A stretch of DNA of 64,000 nucleotides, from NCBI RefSeq assembly GCF_032854445.1, contig NC_088301.1, positions 49,595,116-49,659,115 of the forward strand. The letters run 5' to 3'. The translations under genes were made by a program, and so were the position numbers. This stretch comes from Liolophura sinensis (taxonomy: Eukaryota; Mollusca; Polyplacophora; Chitonida; Chitonidae). Every line of letters starts with the position of its first letter. The first letter of the stretch is position 1. The notes under the pieces were generated by a model. That model did no database searches, was not told the origin of the DNA, and worked only from the letters and a program-made list of their open reading frames with translations. This document shows positions 1 through 11,300 of this stretch, one piece after another.

Positions 1-612
1 CAATGATTGAGTCAGACGAGCTGTTTGGGCAGGTATGTTGAATTTGGCAGGTCACTTTAACCCATAGATACCGGCTATATATGATCATGACATGAGTTTG
101 TATGCCGACCGAGTCAGCTCGTACATGTTCGCGAGTTTGGCGGGGTAGCCTCTTAGCGAACAGCTGTGTTGTTATTTTGGTCCAGTTCTCAGGGTTGTGA
201 ACACGTTCCAGTGTTGGTTTTGGGTCATGTCGATACAGGCGGACCTGGTCCCCCCGGGTGCCAATCGGTCCTCCATGACGTAACCAGATGAGGACAAGCG
301 ACCTTTAACAGGATCACATTGCCTGGGGTCATATATATTAAAGTATGAGCTTTCGCTTCTTGAGACATTTTATTCGTAGGTTTGTAATCAAGCGAGGAGT
401 CTACACGATTATGATACAGGATTGGGTTTACTAAATGCATGACGAAAACTCCCAAACAGATAAGAAGCGCGAAAGCAAAAGAATACCTAGGAACATTTAC
501 ACAGCGTCTGAAACCTGATTCCTTGATCTATCCTGGGATATGTAGACAATTAATGAATACAACATAACTGATCGAGATCTGCATAAATGGAATTAAGAGT
601 GAATGGATGATA

Positions 613-660
613 AAGGTTTAACGCCAGACTTGCAGTATTTCGGCCATATCGTGGCGACTG
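613..660 (-). repeat. SINE tail remnant, family B
   Basis: The segment reads as a decayed SINE 3' end when reversed (compatible with 'ccgaaatactgcaag..tggcgttaaac'). The same element occurs in the same orientation at about 43485-43545, with the shared words TTAACGCCA, GCAGTATTTC and GCCA..CGTG. Two independent copies of one arrangement support a dispersed repeat. Confidence 0.55.
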
Positions 661-1469
661 AAATTTAGATGAATCGTTCGATGTAACAGACAATAATTTG
701 ATGCCAATACAGATGAATACAGGTGAAGCAAATCCATGTATGAATTATATGTGTATGCGTATAACGATCTATAGATTAGTAGATAAATTAGGAGTAGGAT
801 GATATCTCGCCAAGAAGGACCACTGAAGATCTCATTTATTCTGATATAGGCTTTTTATGCATCAAGTGTACTACTGTTATATGTATTCATCTTATAATAT
901 ATGTCTGATGTAAACATTCACAACGGCGTCAAGAGGAAGTGCAAAAAAGTAAACATTCATTTTTCGTTTTTTTTTTTTTTAGAAAGCAATTTATTTTACG
1001 TTTGCAAGACATTACGGAAATGCCTCAACATATTGCTCCTAGTGAACTAGATATGTATCTCATTTCGGTCTACTGTTCAAAGTTTTTGTTTAATATGTAA
1101 ATTATGTGAATATAATTCGCTTGCATAGCAATGACCTATACGTTTACATAAACATGTATATACATATATCACAATCGGCTCTCAATCTAGTGCAGAAGAT
1201 CATGTTCAAAGATATGACCATGGCAGCTTGTATGTAGTCTATATTATCCCCATCAGTGTTATACAGACTGGAAGCAACACGTGTTTGAGGAAAATATTTA
1301 TTTAATATCTAGATATTCATTTCATCAATTCATGTCGTATAATCATTTACATTATTTCACTTAAAGCGATGTTTTGGAAAAATCCGGGCAGGAGCCGTGG
1401 GTATGTGTGTGTTGAGGTGGGAAGGGGAGAGGGCACATGCAGTGCACTTCACCGGATGCCTGTATCACA

Positions 1470-1530
1470 TCCTTTCGGCCGAGCTAGCAAGTGATGGATT
1501 CGATCCCGCGACCACATTGGTCAAAGGATT
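1470..1530 (+). repeat. SINE-like fragment with B-box-like core
   Basis: The core GGATTCGATCCCGCGACCAC resembles a Pol III B box. A very similar core lies on the opposite strand at about 26300-26345, sharing 'gat..gatcccgc..cacattgg'. The two inverted copies indicate a dispersed tRNA-derived repeat; its ends cannot be fixed. Confidence 0.5.
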
Positions 1531-2175
1531 AAAATGGTAAAATGGTAAAATGGTAATAATGATAGAAGCCATTATACCGCTATGTGGAGGAAATGTTTCG
1601 CTGCAAGTATACATGTACATCGCGTTTAACGATTATGCCTATTTTTGCAAAAAAAAATTTCTAATGAAGTGGGTCAGTTATGCATTCTTGACTGTTCTGG
1701 ACTCCATGTTCTTTCGTTGTATGTGCCAATTAATGACCAAATAAGCCAACATAGAGTATAGTGACGTGGATTTGCATGATAATATATGTGACACTGTATA
1801 GTCTATTGTAATACTTCAGGTATTAAATGTTGAATCACTGGCACAAGAATACTTTTCTTATTTAACAGCTAATGTAAGTTTGCTTATCTCGTAGCTTGTA
1901 TTATACGCCTATATATCTTAACCATTTTTATGACTATAGGCATATCTATGGTTATGCGGCGTAGAGTGTTCATGAGACAAAAAAACACACATTTAATTAG
2001 CGTTATCACTGTTCGGTTGAAATGCATAGATTGATCAGATCTGCTTTGCTACCTTCTCTGTTCCCATGTCGATAGTATGTCTGCTTGCGTGGGCCTACAT
2101 GTATGCTAACTTGAACAGGCCTTTTCAGCGTAAGCCTCTTGTCGAGTTTGTTTTGATCACGTTTTCCCGCGAGTA

Positions 2176-2256
2176 GACGTCAGAGGCTAAATCAGAACAT
2201 GGGGCATTGATTGGCTTTATATCAGTCACGTGACCGCATGTCCCCGCCATCTTGGC
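2176..2256 (+). promoter_or_regulatory. Promoter-proximal motif cluster of RYBP/YAF2
   Basis: Within about 80 bp directly upstream of exon 1 are a CRE-like half site (ACGTCA, 2177-2182), an inverted CCAAT box (ATTGG, 2210-2214), the perfect palindromic E-box GTCACGTGAC (2225-2234) and a YY1-type motif CCGCCATCTTGG (2244-2255; AAGATGGCGG on the other strand). No TATA box is evident. YY1 motifs in animal promoters often lie near the transcription start, so transcription may begin close to 2240. The motifs are seen directly; their function is inferred. Confidence 0.55.
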
Positions 2257-2323
2257 CTGTCTGGCAGAGAAGAATTTCGTGTCCAGCTAATTGGGACCCG
2301 AAATACTACGAATTCGGACATCA

Positions 2324-2349
2324 ATGGACGAAAGACGATCGACGGGCAG
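2324..2349 (+). CDS. RYBP/YAF2: RYBP/YAF2 exon 1 (coding part)
   Basis: It encodes MDERRSTG plus the first two bases of an Arg codon, matching the short charged N-terminus of the family (vertebrate MGDKKSPTR). The ATG is the first after an in-frame TAA at 2288-2290, which decides the start. The donor is CAG|gtaaac at 2350. Confidence 0.88.
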
Positions 2350-5300
2350 GTAAACGAAAAGTCCGGCCTCAAAATGACTGCGTTACTTGGTTGTTTTTGT
2401 GTCATAAATTAGCGCTGACCGCGTGTCAAGCGGGACCTCTTTTGTATTTATAAGCTCACACCGAACAAATGCTGTACATAGTAGCCAAGTCCAAGTCAGC
2501 GTTTGCAATCATCACCTTCTCCCCTCATTTCAAACCGCAGTTGCTGCTGGAGCAGTCTGAACCAGGTGTTTATTTGGTTATCTGAGATTGTCGGTGGGCA
2601 TATTATCTTACTTTAGCCAATGTGTTGTGGAATATAGGTTGTATTCCTGAAAACGTTAGCTTTGGTAATGTGATCCGAAATATGTACATGTAGTCCCACA
2701 ACAGTGTTAGGAAATCTATGTAATGTTGCATTGCCAGACAAAACATATTGTAACTCTAGCTGTTATAAGTAATCAAGTACAGCTTCACTACTACACAAAG
2801 TGTTGCATTCTCACATGCGATGAAAGGGACAATATAGTCTATCCAGTTCAGGGTCTCTCAACGAATGATTGACAAACATTAGACAATGACATTGTCAGAA
2901 CCCATAGGTCGCCAGTTTCATCTTGCAACTCCTCAGTGCTAGAAGAAATCAACTTTATTTCTTCCAAATTAGATCCATTCAGAGTCAGCAGGAATGTAGC
3001 TCATATACTTTGGTCTTTCATATATAGAAATTAAAAGTAAGTAATAACGTGGCATAGTATTGTAAAATTTTGGTATATTTTATCCATGGAACCAAGAAGC
3101 ACTGTTTTAAACTGTTTTTGGTGAAACTCACCATCAATAAGAGAAAAACGAAAACTTCCCATGGATTTGCATAATAGCCATTAATTTGAAATACTGTTTA
3201 TATCAGATTGTATCAACCAATATTAAACCATGCATGTATAAGATTAAGTAAGCTTCCTGTAACATCAATGATGCTTCAGACATCCTCACAAAATTGTGCA
3301 ACCCACTATAAATATAAAGAGGACCTTCACTTGCTCAGCTACATGTAGCTATAGCATCATTCTTGCTTGAAAGAATACTTATCAGATGCCTGGAAGCAGC
3401 AGGAGCAGTGATTTTTCACCATACGTCCTTATATGAGTAAAATATTCTTTTAACCTTAATCAAATGGATCAATTAATATTGTTTTAAAGTGGATAAAGTG
3501 GATATGTTTCAGACACAAGCAGTATGTGTTCAGTTATGCATGTTGATTTACATGTGTATCATTATTCGCAGCTTTCCACTTGATCCCTGTATATGTCTGG
3601 ATGTCGATTTTCTTTATGAAGACCATAAAATTTTCTTATGAAAGTAATCCCATGAAGCATCACACTGTTAATAAGGAAATTTTGTTCGTTTATATTTTAT
3701 TATACAAATTGTATGATTCTGCATTATGTCTAGTTGTGTTGCTGCTCTTGCTTAACCATTCGCAACTTTCCACTAATGCACTTTATAATATTATATTTAG
3801 TTCTTGGGTCTCCACGATGTTTATTTAGGCGGGACATACGCTGTTATGGGAGGAAAGAGAGTTGGTAATATGTCAGATTACCAGTGACACTTGTACATCT
3901 TGCTTCTTTTTCATGTCTAATTTGTTTTCCTAGGTCTAAAAGGCAGGCAAAAGCCCCTGATGAAGGGTTCTGGGACTGTAGTGTGTGTACTTACAGAAAC
4001 CCACCAGAAGCTTTTAAGTGTGAGATGTGTGATGTTCGCAAAGGTACATCAACAAGGTAAGATATGTAATTTCGCAGGAACATTTTTCAGATGATAGGAT
4101 CACTTACCAGTATAATTCCGAGAGATAATTAACCTACTCAAGTCAAACCATGACAGTATTATAGTTTATGTACTGAGTCTCCAGATTTACTGTTGATGGA
4201 CTGTTTACCTAATGACTTAATAATTAGCAGTCCTGGAATAGTGTACCTGACTACATGTATATCCTCACTTGGCTGTCATTGTAAGGAGATATCTTAATAG
4301 GCCAAGTAACGGTTTGCCATTTTGTGTGTATAATGTGAGTGGGTGGGACGTTGTGTCTGGTGTTGTTAACGTGGTACAGTTCATGTCTTCTGTAAACCCC
4401 AATCAAATCAGTAAGTATAGTTTTAAAGTGGATACACTTAGTAGGGTTCAAACAAAGATGACAGAAACAGTGTATACTCAGTTATCCATGCTGATAGGTA
4501 CATGTATAACCATCCTTCTCAGCTTTCCACTCCCTTGATATCAGTCTCAACCTGTGATGGGCATGGGTTTACCCAGTCTCTGTGTGGTTTCTTCCCACTA
4601 AAATGCTCAACTGTAAACCATAAATTCACTGTCCAAGGTTTGTTTTTAATCTGTACCTTGTGAATGTGCCTCCTGGTTAAGAGCTGTACACGTTAATCAG
4701 TGTCCCACCAATTGGGTCGCTGTGAGTCCAGCTCATGCTGGTTTCCTCTGTGGCTGTTTGTGGGAAGGTTTCCAGCAACCTGCGGACAGTTGTAGGTTTC
4801 CCCCAGGCTCTGCCTGATTTACTGGCTGTCAGTGCCATTGTGTAAGTGAAATATTCAGATAAACGTCTTGGTTCCTCAAATACTGTAATATGGCATGCAT
4901 TTATGAACTGTGCATCATGATAAAAGCAAACCTATGTCAAAATCACTCAGAAAACTAACAAAGAGAGAATTATAAGCCATGAATTATATGATTTGAAAAG
5001 GAACAACTGTGATCCAGTGGAAGTATAATTGACAAACCTAGGCTAAGCTAAGATTTTGGAATTGACCTGTGATACGGTACCGAGGAGTAGTGGTTGTGAG
5101 ATGGGATGATTAATCGTCCTCATCTTATCCTCACCTGAAGTTAAATTTAGACATCACATTTGTGTGTCAGTGTTTGAAAGTGTTTCATTTACTTGCCTGC
5201 TGTTCACCTAAAATGACAAGAATAGCAATAAACTGCTTGCCACTGTCAGGCTTGTTTGAGAATACTACTGCCTTGGTTTATCAAATATTATAGCATGCTG

Positions 5301-8300
5301 TGTACAGTGTACACATGCTTTATGTAATGTTTTATTTTGATCACATACATGTATAAATTTGCTGGCATACATGCATGATTCCCCTGGAGAGGTTGTAGCT
5401 GACTGATTGAACATCTTTCAGCCATTGACACCAATGATACTCCAAAACAAAATGCGCATCAATTCATGTTAAACATTCGGTTTGGTTAGCATTTCACTGT
5501 GATGCAAATTGATTGCAATCCTGACAGATATGTCATTTGAGATATTTGATTTGAATCTGTTCACTTCAGTTGTGTGTTATTAAGCATACTTTTCCATTCT
5601 GCGAACTTCAGTTTGATATTATAAATGACTGGACATGTGTCCAGGACATGGATTCTAAAGCTAAACTGGAAATGTGACTTATGGTGATGTCATTCAGAAA
5701 GAAATTCCAAGCAGCATTTACAGAACTGTGTTAAACTGAACCTATTGTGTCCATGTCAATATGCATCAGCCTGCAATGGAAAGCAGTGTGTCAACAGAAA
5801 ATCTATTCCGATTAAATTCAAATTAAATAAAACTATTTTGGGGTTGTCAACAACATAGGACCTTGTGTTAGTCAATCCAAGCCTTCGTCAAAATTCTCAA
5901 GAATCTCATGCCTCCACTGTTCACAAGGCCTAAAAGCACTGTTGACAGCTGAAGTGGTCTTACAGCATGTTCATTTGTGATTAATACATTCTGTAGCCCA
6001 GTATGGTGATAGCTTGGGAGGTGTTAATTCAAGCATATTTTGAAGGCATTATTCTGTATGGACTGACAAAATTATACTTTTTGCAATGGCCTGAATTAAC
6101 CAATCCAACCAATATAGTTTGACTTTCCAAAATCATATTTGTGCATAAATTGCACAGAAAATTGCTCTTTCTTATGTGAAAAGGTTGAGGAATTAAGGTA
6201 CTCGCTGAAGGCGTTTTCCGCCACCCAAAAAACTAACCACGTTTTAGTATCAAATAAATAAAACATCTTTGAGTACAGTGTAATACACCAAATAAACACA
6301 TAAATATTTTCTTCCTAAACTGGTTAGGTAGGGAGTTTGTGACGCCTTACATGCTTTACAAACAATTGTTGGTTTAAGTTTAATCATCTTGGACTAACAT
6401 ATCTCAGTTTGTGCTAGCATTTTAGATCCTGTACTGAGGGGGTGAGCATGTGAAAATATAACCAAAATCCAAAATAAATCTATATTGATAAATCTATTTC
6501 CATTTTAATAATTTTAATTAAGCTTTGAAAGGATTCTTCCTTCATGTGAAGGATCAAATATTTATACTGTCGTCAATACATCAGTGTACATGCTTGTCTA
6601 AAAGTAAGCAGAGTGTATGCACCCAAGTGAGCCTCAGCTCTAATCACCAGTTTTGACCTAATTTACAGTCCAAAACATTTATACAGGAGGAGAGGATAGC
6701 CAAAATCATGCTGTGTTGCATAAAGATTAAAAGATGGAATATATCAGCTTTGTCTTTGTAGGTGAACATCCCTGTATCCATTTAGAAATGCACCTGCCTT
6801 TGTAGTGGCACTACCATTGGTTCCACTTCACAACAAGTTATCAGTAAACAGATAGTTTCTATCTACCAAAGTTTTCTCAGCATCTGGCCGTGGTGATGTC
6901 ATTGAAAGTTCAGAAAATTATACAAATATATTCCCAGCTACATGCTCTCAAGCATAGTTTTGACGGGGAAAAAAGATATCCATACACCTGACTAACTCTT
7001 TATTTGGTATCTCTGGAACTGTATCTTTCTATGTCAGTAGAAGGGGCCTATGTGGGGGCCTTTGATACATGTGTAATGAGAGTAACACAATGGTGGATGC
7101 CAACATGAAAGGGGCTATGTTGGGGATTCTTTGATAACGTTGGTTTAAAAGAAAAACCTTTCGTTTTGATCATGTTTCAACGGATATTATGGTGTAAGGC
7201 ATAAATTTGTCACCGTCATTATACCAGTCCATGACTGAATTAATTTAATTCACAAATATAAACAAGGGGATTTACATAAGTGGGCTACACATAGAACATT
7301 CGCTACATGTAGCTTGAGCGATTTGTCCTTGGAGGTAGGCCTATAGGCCTGTGTTCAAGTTTTTAGTGTTTGTAAACACTTCGCACCAGTTATAACCAGA
7401 GCCACACAATTCTCAGCAATTCAGTTTTGTGAGATTAGGTGTGTTTTAAGGGTATAGCGTGGCGAAAAGAAATGGATGATGGAGAATTTTGTATTTTGCT
7501 GTCTAAAGACGCTTACAGATTTCCTTGAACGTCTTTCAGTGATTATCTCACAAAATGAGCAGTCAAGTTGAAATCTTGACTCCCGTTGGAAACACAAGGG
7601 CATTGGTCTTCAGCTCAGTAAAGTATACATCGTCCCCCCAAAAAATGGCAACACTATTTTACGGGTATTCGATTGGATACGGATGAAAACACTTCACAGT
7701 TATTTTGATCTAGGCCTAAGGGTATCAGATACGTATACCGGTTGAAGTGCTATACGGCCGGCTTTGTTCAACAGCGGAAGAGGAAATTGTTAGCAACAAA
7801 ATCTACTGTGAACTGTTAAGATTGGGTATGGTCTAATTCAGAGCTGAGAAGCTTTCCGTAGTAAAATATGTCTTTGGGAAGATAGCCTTCCGCCGACTTC
7901 CTTGGCAGATCCAAAATACAAGAAAGCACTTGCGTGTCATTCGCAAAAGTCAAGTGAATTACACTCATTGACGGTTTTGTGGTCTTCTGGACAATGATTA
8001 TCTCATTCCGTGGCGTATACGAGTGGTAATTCCATAACATCTCTCTTTCTGAGCCATACTCACAAATGTGCAGCTGTTTTTGTGCATGGCACAAGTAGTT
8101 GATGTTCAGGTGGTATAGAAAAAAATATTAAAATAATATGTATGGTACCCTATGGAACAGAGCTAACACTTTGGTTCAAAAAGATTTATGACAAATAAAA
8201 CTGTTTAACCCTTATAAGTGAAGAGTCCTCAAAAACACAATCTTTGGCGTATTACATAAAATTTTTGTAATGTGAGATGATAATCTTCCCTATGTGACAC

Positions 8301-11300
8301 TCAGTCAGGTATATGTGACGTCAAGTAATGCAGTTATGTTGGAATGGCATCATGCGAGTATGAGGTCAGCACGTCAGCAATACGATGTTACACCTGGCAA
8401 AATTTAAAACGACACCTACCTTTTGTTTCAGTGTGATCCTCAGAAACTAACGACAGTGGTTTTAATACATTGCAGTTTTTGTACAATTTAGGAAAGCAAT
8501 TCAGACTATCTAGATCCTTATCATTTAACTTTAATCATTTAGCTGTTAAGACATACAGGTGTCTTCACACTGTAGTTAATCTTTAAGGTAACAGCCATTC
8601 TGGGGTTTTGCATTTTATAAATAGAACATGAATGAACTGATGGACAGTGCTGTTCAGGCTTGTGTCAATCCTTGAAAAAAAGAAGAAAAAAAGAACAACT
8701 AACTAGTTGTGAATAAATGTTATTCATGGGTGTGATAAAACAAGTCATAAACTTTGAAAGTTGTGGAGAAAGCCATGAAATAATCCTACAAGTCCTTTTC
8801 TCTGAACATCTGCACTTGTGCTTGTAGGTACAAGTCCTTTTCTCTGAACATCTGCACTTGTGCATGTAGGTACAAGTCCTTTTCTCTGAACATCTGCACT
8901 TGTGCATGTAGGTACAAGTCCTTTTCTCTGAACATCTGCACTTGTGCATGTAGGTACAAGTCCTTTTCTCTGAACATCTGCACTTGTGCTTGTAGGTACA
9001 AGTCCTTTTCTCTGAACATCTGCACTTGTGCTTGTAGGTACAAGTCCTTTTCTCTGAACATCTGCACTTGTGCATGTAGGTACAAGTCCTTTTCTCTGAA
9101 CATCTGCACTTGTGCATGTAGGTATTAGTGTTAGTGTTATGACTTACTCAGTTTCATGATCTGCATGTGGATTTTTGCTGCTTTACTATTCCAGTCTCAT
9201 GGTCTAACATTTGACTCCTTTGCTTTATGCTTCAACACTGGTGTTGGTATTTTGTGATTTCTCTTAGTAGAAATAATGATTTACCGTATTTCACCTAAAG
9301 TTTGGTGTGTTAAATGCACTTTTAGAAGCACATAAAGTCCTTAAAATGATACTTTTGATGCCAACACTTAAATGTTTTTCTTGTAAGGAAATAATTACTC
9401 AGAACAGTTCTTAAGCAGCCTGATGAAGTGCATGAATCCATCAAAATCAGGCAAAATGTGCCACTTAAAAAGTGTTGAACTTTAGGTGAAATACAGTATT
9501 GACAGAAAACTTTCAAGTATCGTCATGGTGTACCTTTTGCAGTATATACACAATATGACTTTATCTATTGTAGACTCTAATAGGCAACAAGAAGTGAGTT
9601 TATTTGGTTTCATTTCAGTAGATGAGTTTTGTAGTTTGTCATTTACTGAATGATAAATTGGTGAAACATCTTGCTCATTTACCACTCCTTAGTGTAGGAG
9701 GGGAGAGGAGGGCTGAAAGAAAAATAAATTCAATACAGACTCTCAGACAAAAATTTTGAATACCATAATTCAAATCTTTTGACATTCAGGTAACTGTTTT
9801 CATAACTGATGTCATCTTTTCAAACAGAGTGAGTTACTTGACTCCACATGAAAGAAACACTTATCAATGGTGGACAGTTTAGCAGCTCCCAGACAACAAA
9901 GCCGTATAGTGTTAGCTTTATATTTAAGAAAAAGAAACCTTTTAATGTTAAAAAGATTAAAACGTGTGAACAATATTTGGGAACACAGAGGTCAGTCCTT
10001 TAGAAATAATGAAGGACAACTTGAGCCTTTATGAAAACAGCTGATGCTAGGGTAGTTTGTAAATCATTCACAGGAAGGCTGTGCCTACCTGTTTCATGGC
10101 TATAGATCTGGAGGTGTGTGTGTGCATGGAACAAGCCTATGGCTGTCGTCAGAGCTAAGGCATTCTGTCAATCAGTGATTAGTAGTATTGTAGGGGGTGG
10201 GGGCTCCTTAGGGCTGTCAAACTGCTCTCCATCAGTGTTACAAAACATTCCAGAAAGGTCCTAGATTCCTGACATACTTCCTTCTTAGCCCCCTCATTTT
10301 TAACACCAGATCCAAGCAGAGCTAGACTTATAAATTGCTCAGCTATCAAGTATAAATAAGGCTTTGTGAAGTGGTATTTTGATCCTGTAAACTATGAAGA
10401 GATTTAAAGGCTCTTTTGTTATTAGCAACTAAAGAGCCTATAAAATATGCAGGTGGTCAAATGAATAAGTCAGAAAAAATCTATAGACACCTGAGATTGC
10501 CGTGAAATAAATCACTTGGGACAGGACAAAAATTTTTCGGTAGCTTTTCCGCCGTGCATTACAGGGAGGTCAGTGATAGACAGGTATGTTCTTACATCAT
10601 ATTCGTCATGTGAGTGACATGCGGGTGCACAGGATCAGACAGAATAACGACCTCACACAGTGATAAAAATTCATGTATTCATAACTGGGTAGAAACCTGT
10701 CCAAAGCACATTTAAAAAATATTTACTTGGTTTAGTTAGGTGTGGAATTCAGCGAGTCCCACCTGGCTTGTTATCTTGTGTATGTTATGGGCACATTTTT
10801 GTATAGGTTGTCAATACTTGGAATGTTAATGGGGAAGGCTTGTAAGTTCTGCTGTTATGTGGGTATACAGATGTACAGTGGCAGTGTCATCTCCTCAGAA
10901 TTGAATAGACATATCTTACCGTGTAGCGTAATAAAGTAAAATTAACAGGTAATGGAGGAAAATTATAGCTAGTGCGGTCAATTTATTTTGATGGTGAATT
11001 TACAAGGTTGTTGTCATATTTCGGCAGTCTCTCAGTGCAGTGTTAAAATGTTTGTATAGATTTGATGTAATGTTTCCAAATGTCTATTTTAAGTGTGCTT
11101 GTACTATTACCAGTTTGATCTACATTCTTAAATTAAACAATTGTCTATTTTCGGAACCTTAATGACTTTTGTCTTGTATTTCTGTATCGTCATCTGATAC
11201 CATTTAAGCGACATAAAACCCTAAATATAGGCACATTTTGATGGTTAGAGTTTAGACCTGTGGCAGAGGTGGCTTTTTACAACTCTCTGAAAGTATTGAT

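Larger units (their letters stand above)
1..2160. other. Upstream intergenic DNA of RYBP/YAF2
   Basis: AT-rich sequence with no recognisable exon. It holds two short SINE remnants (613-660 and about 1470-1530, annotated separately) and a small 'aaaatggt' triplication near 1527-1552. The short open frames here have no protein-like composition and no good splice context, so I treat them as chance. Confidence 0.6.

Noticed and set aside
8665..9117. 150-codon minus frame with Cys-rich 14-residue repeats ([14 protein letters not shown] type), looking like a cysteine-rich repeat protein
   Set aside because: It is the translation of the 42-bp minisatellite, whose unit is a multiple of three. It lies antisense inside a RYBP/YAF2 intron and has no conserved flanks.
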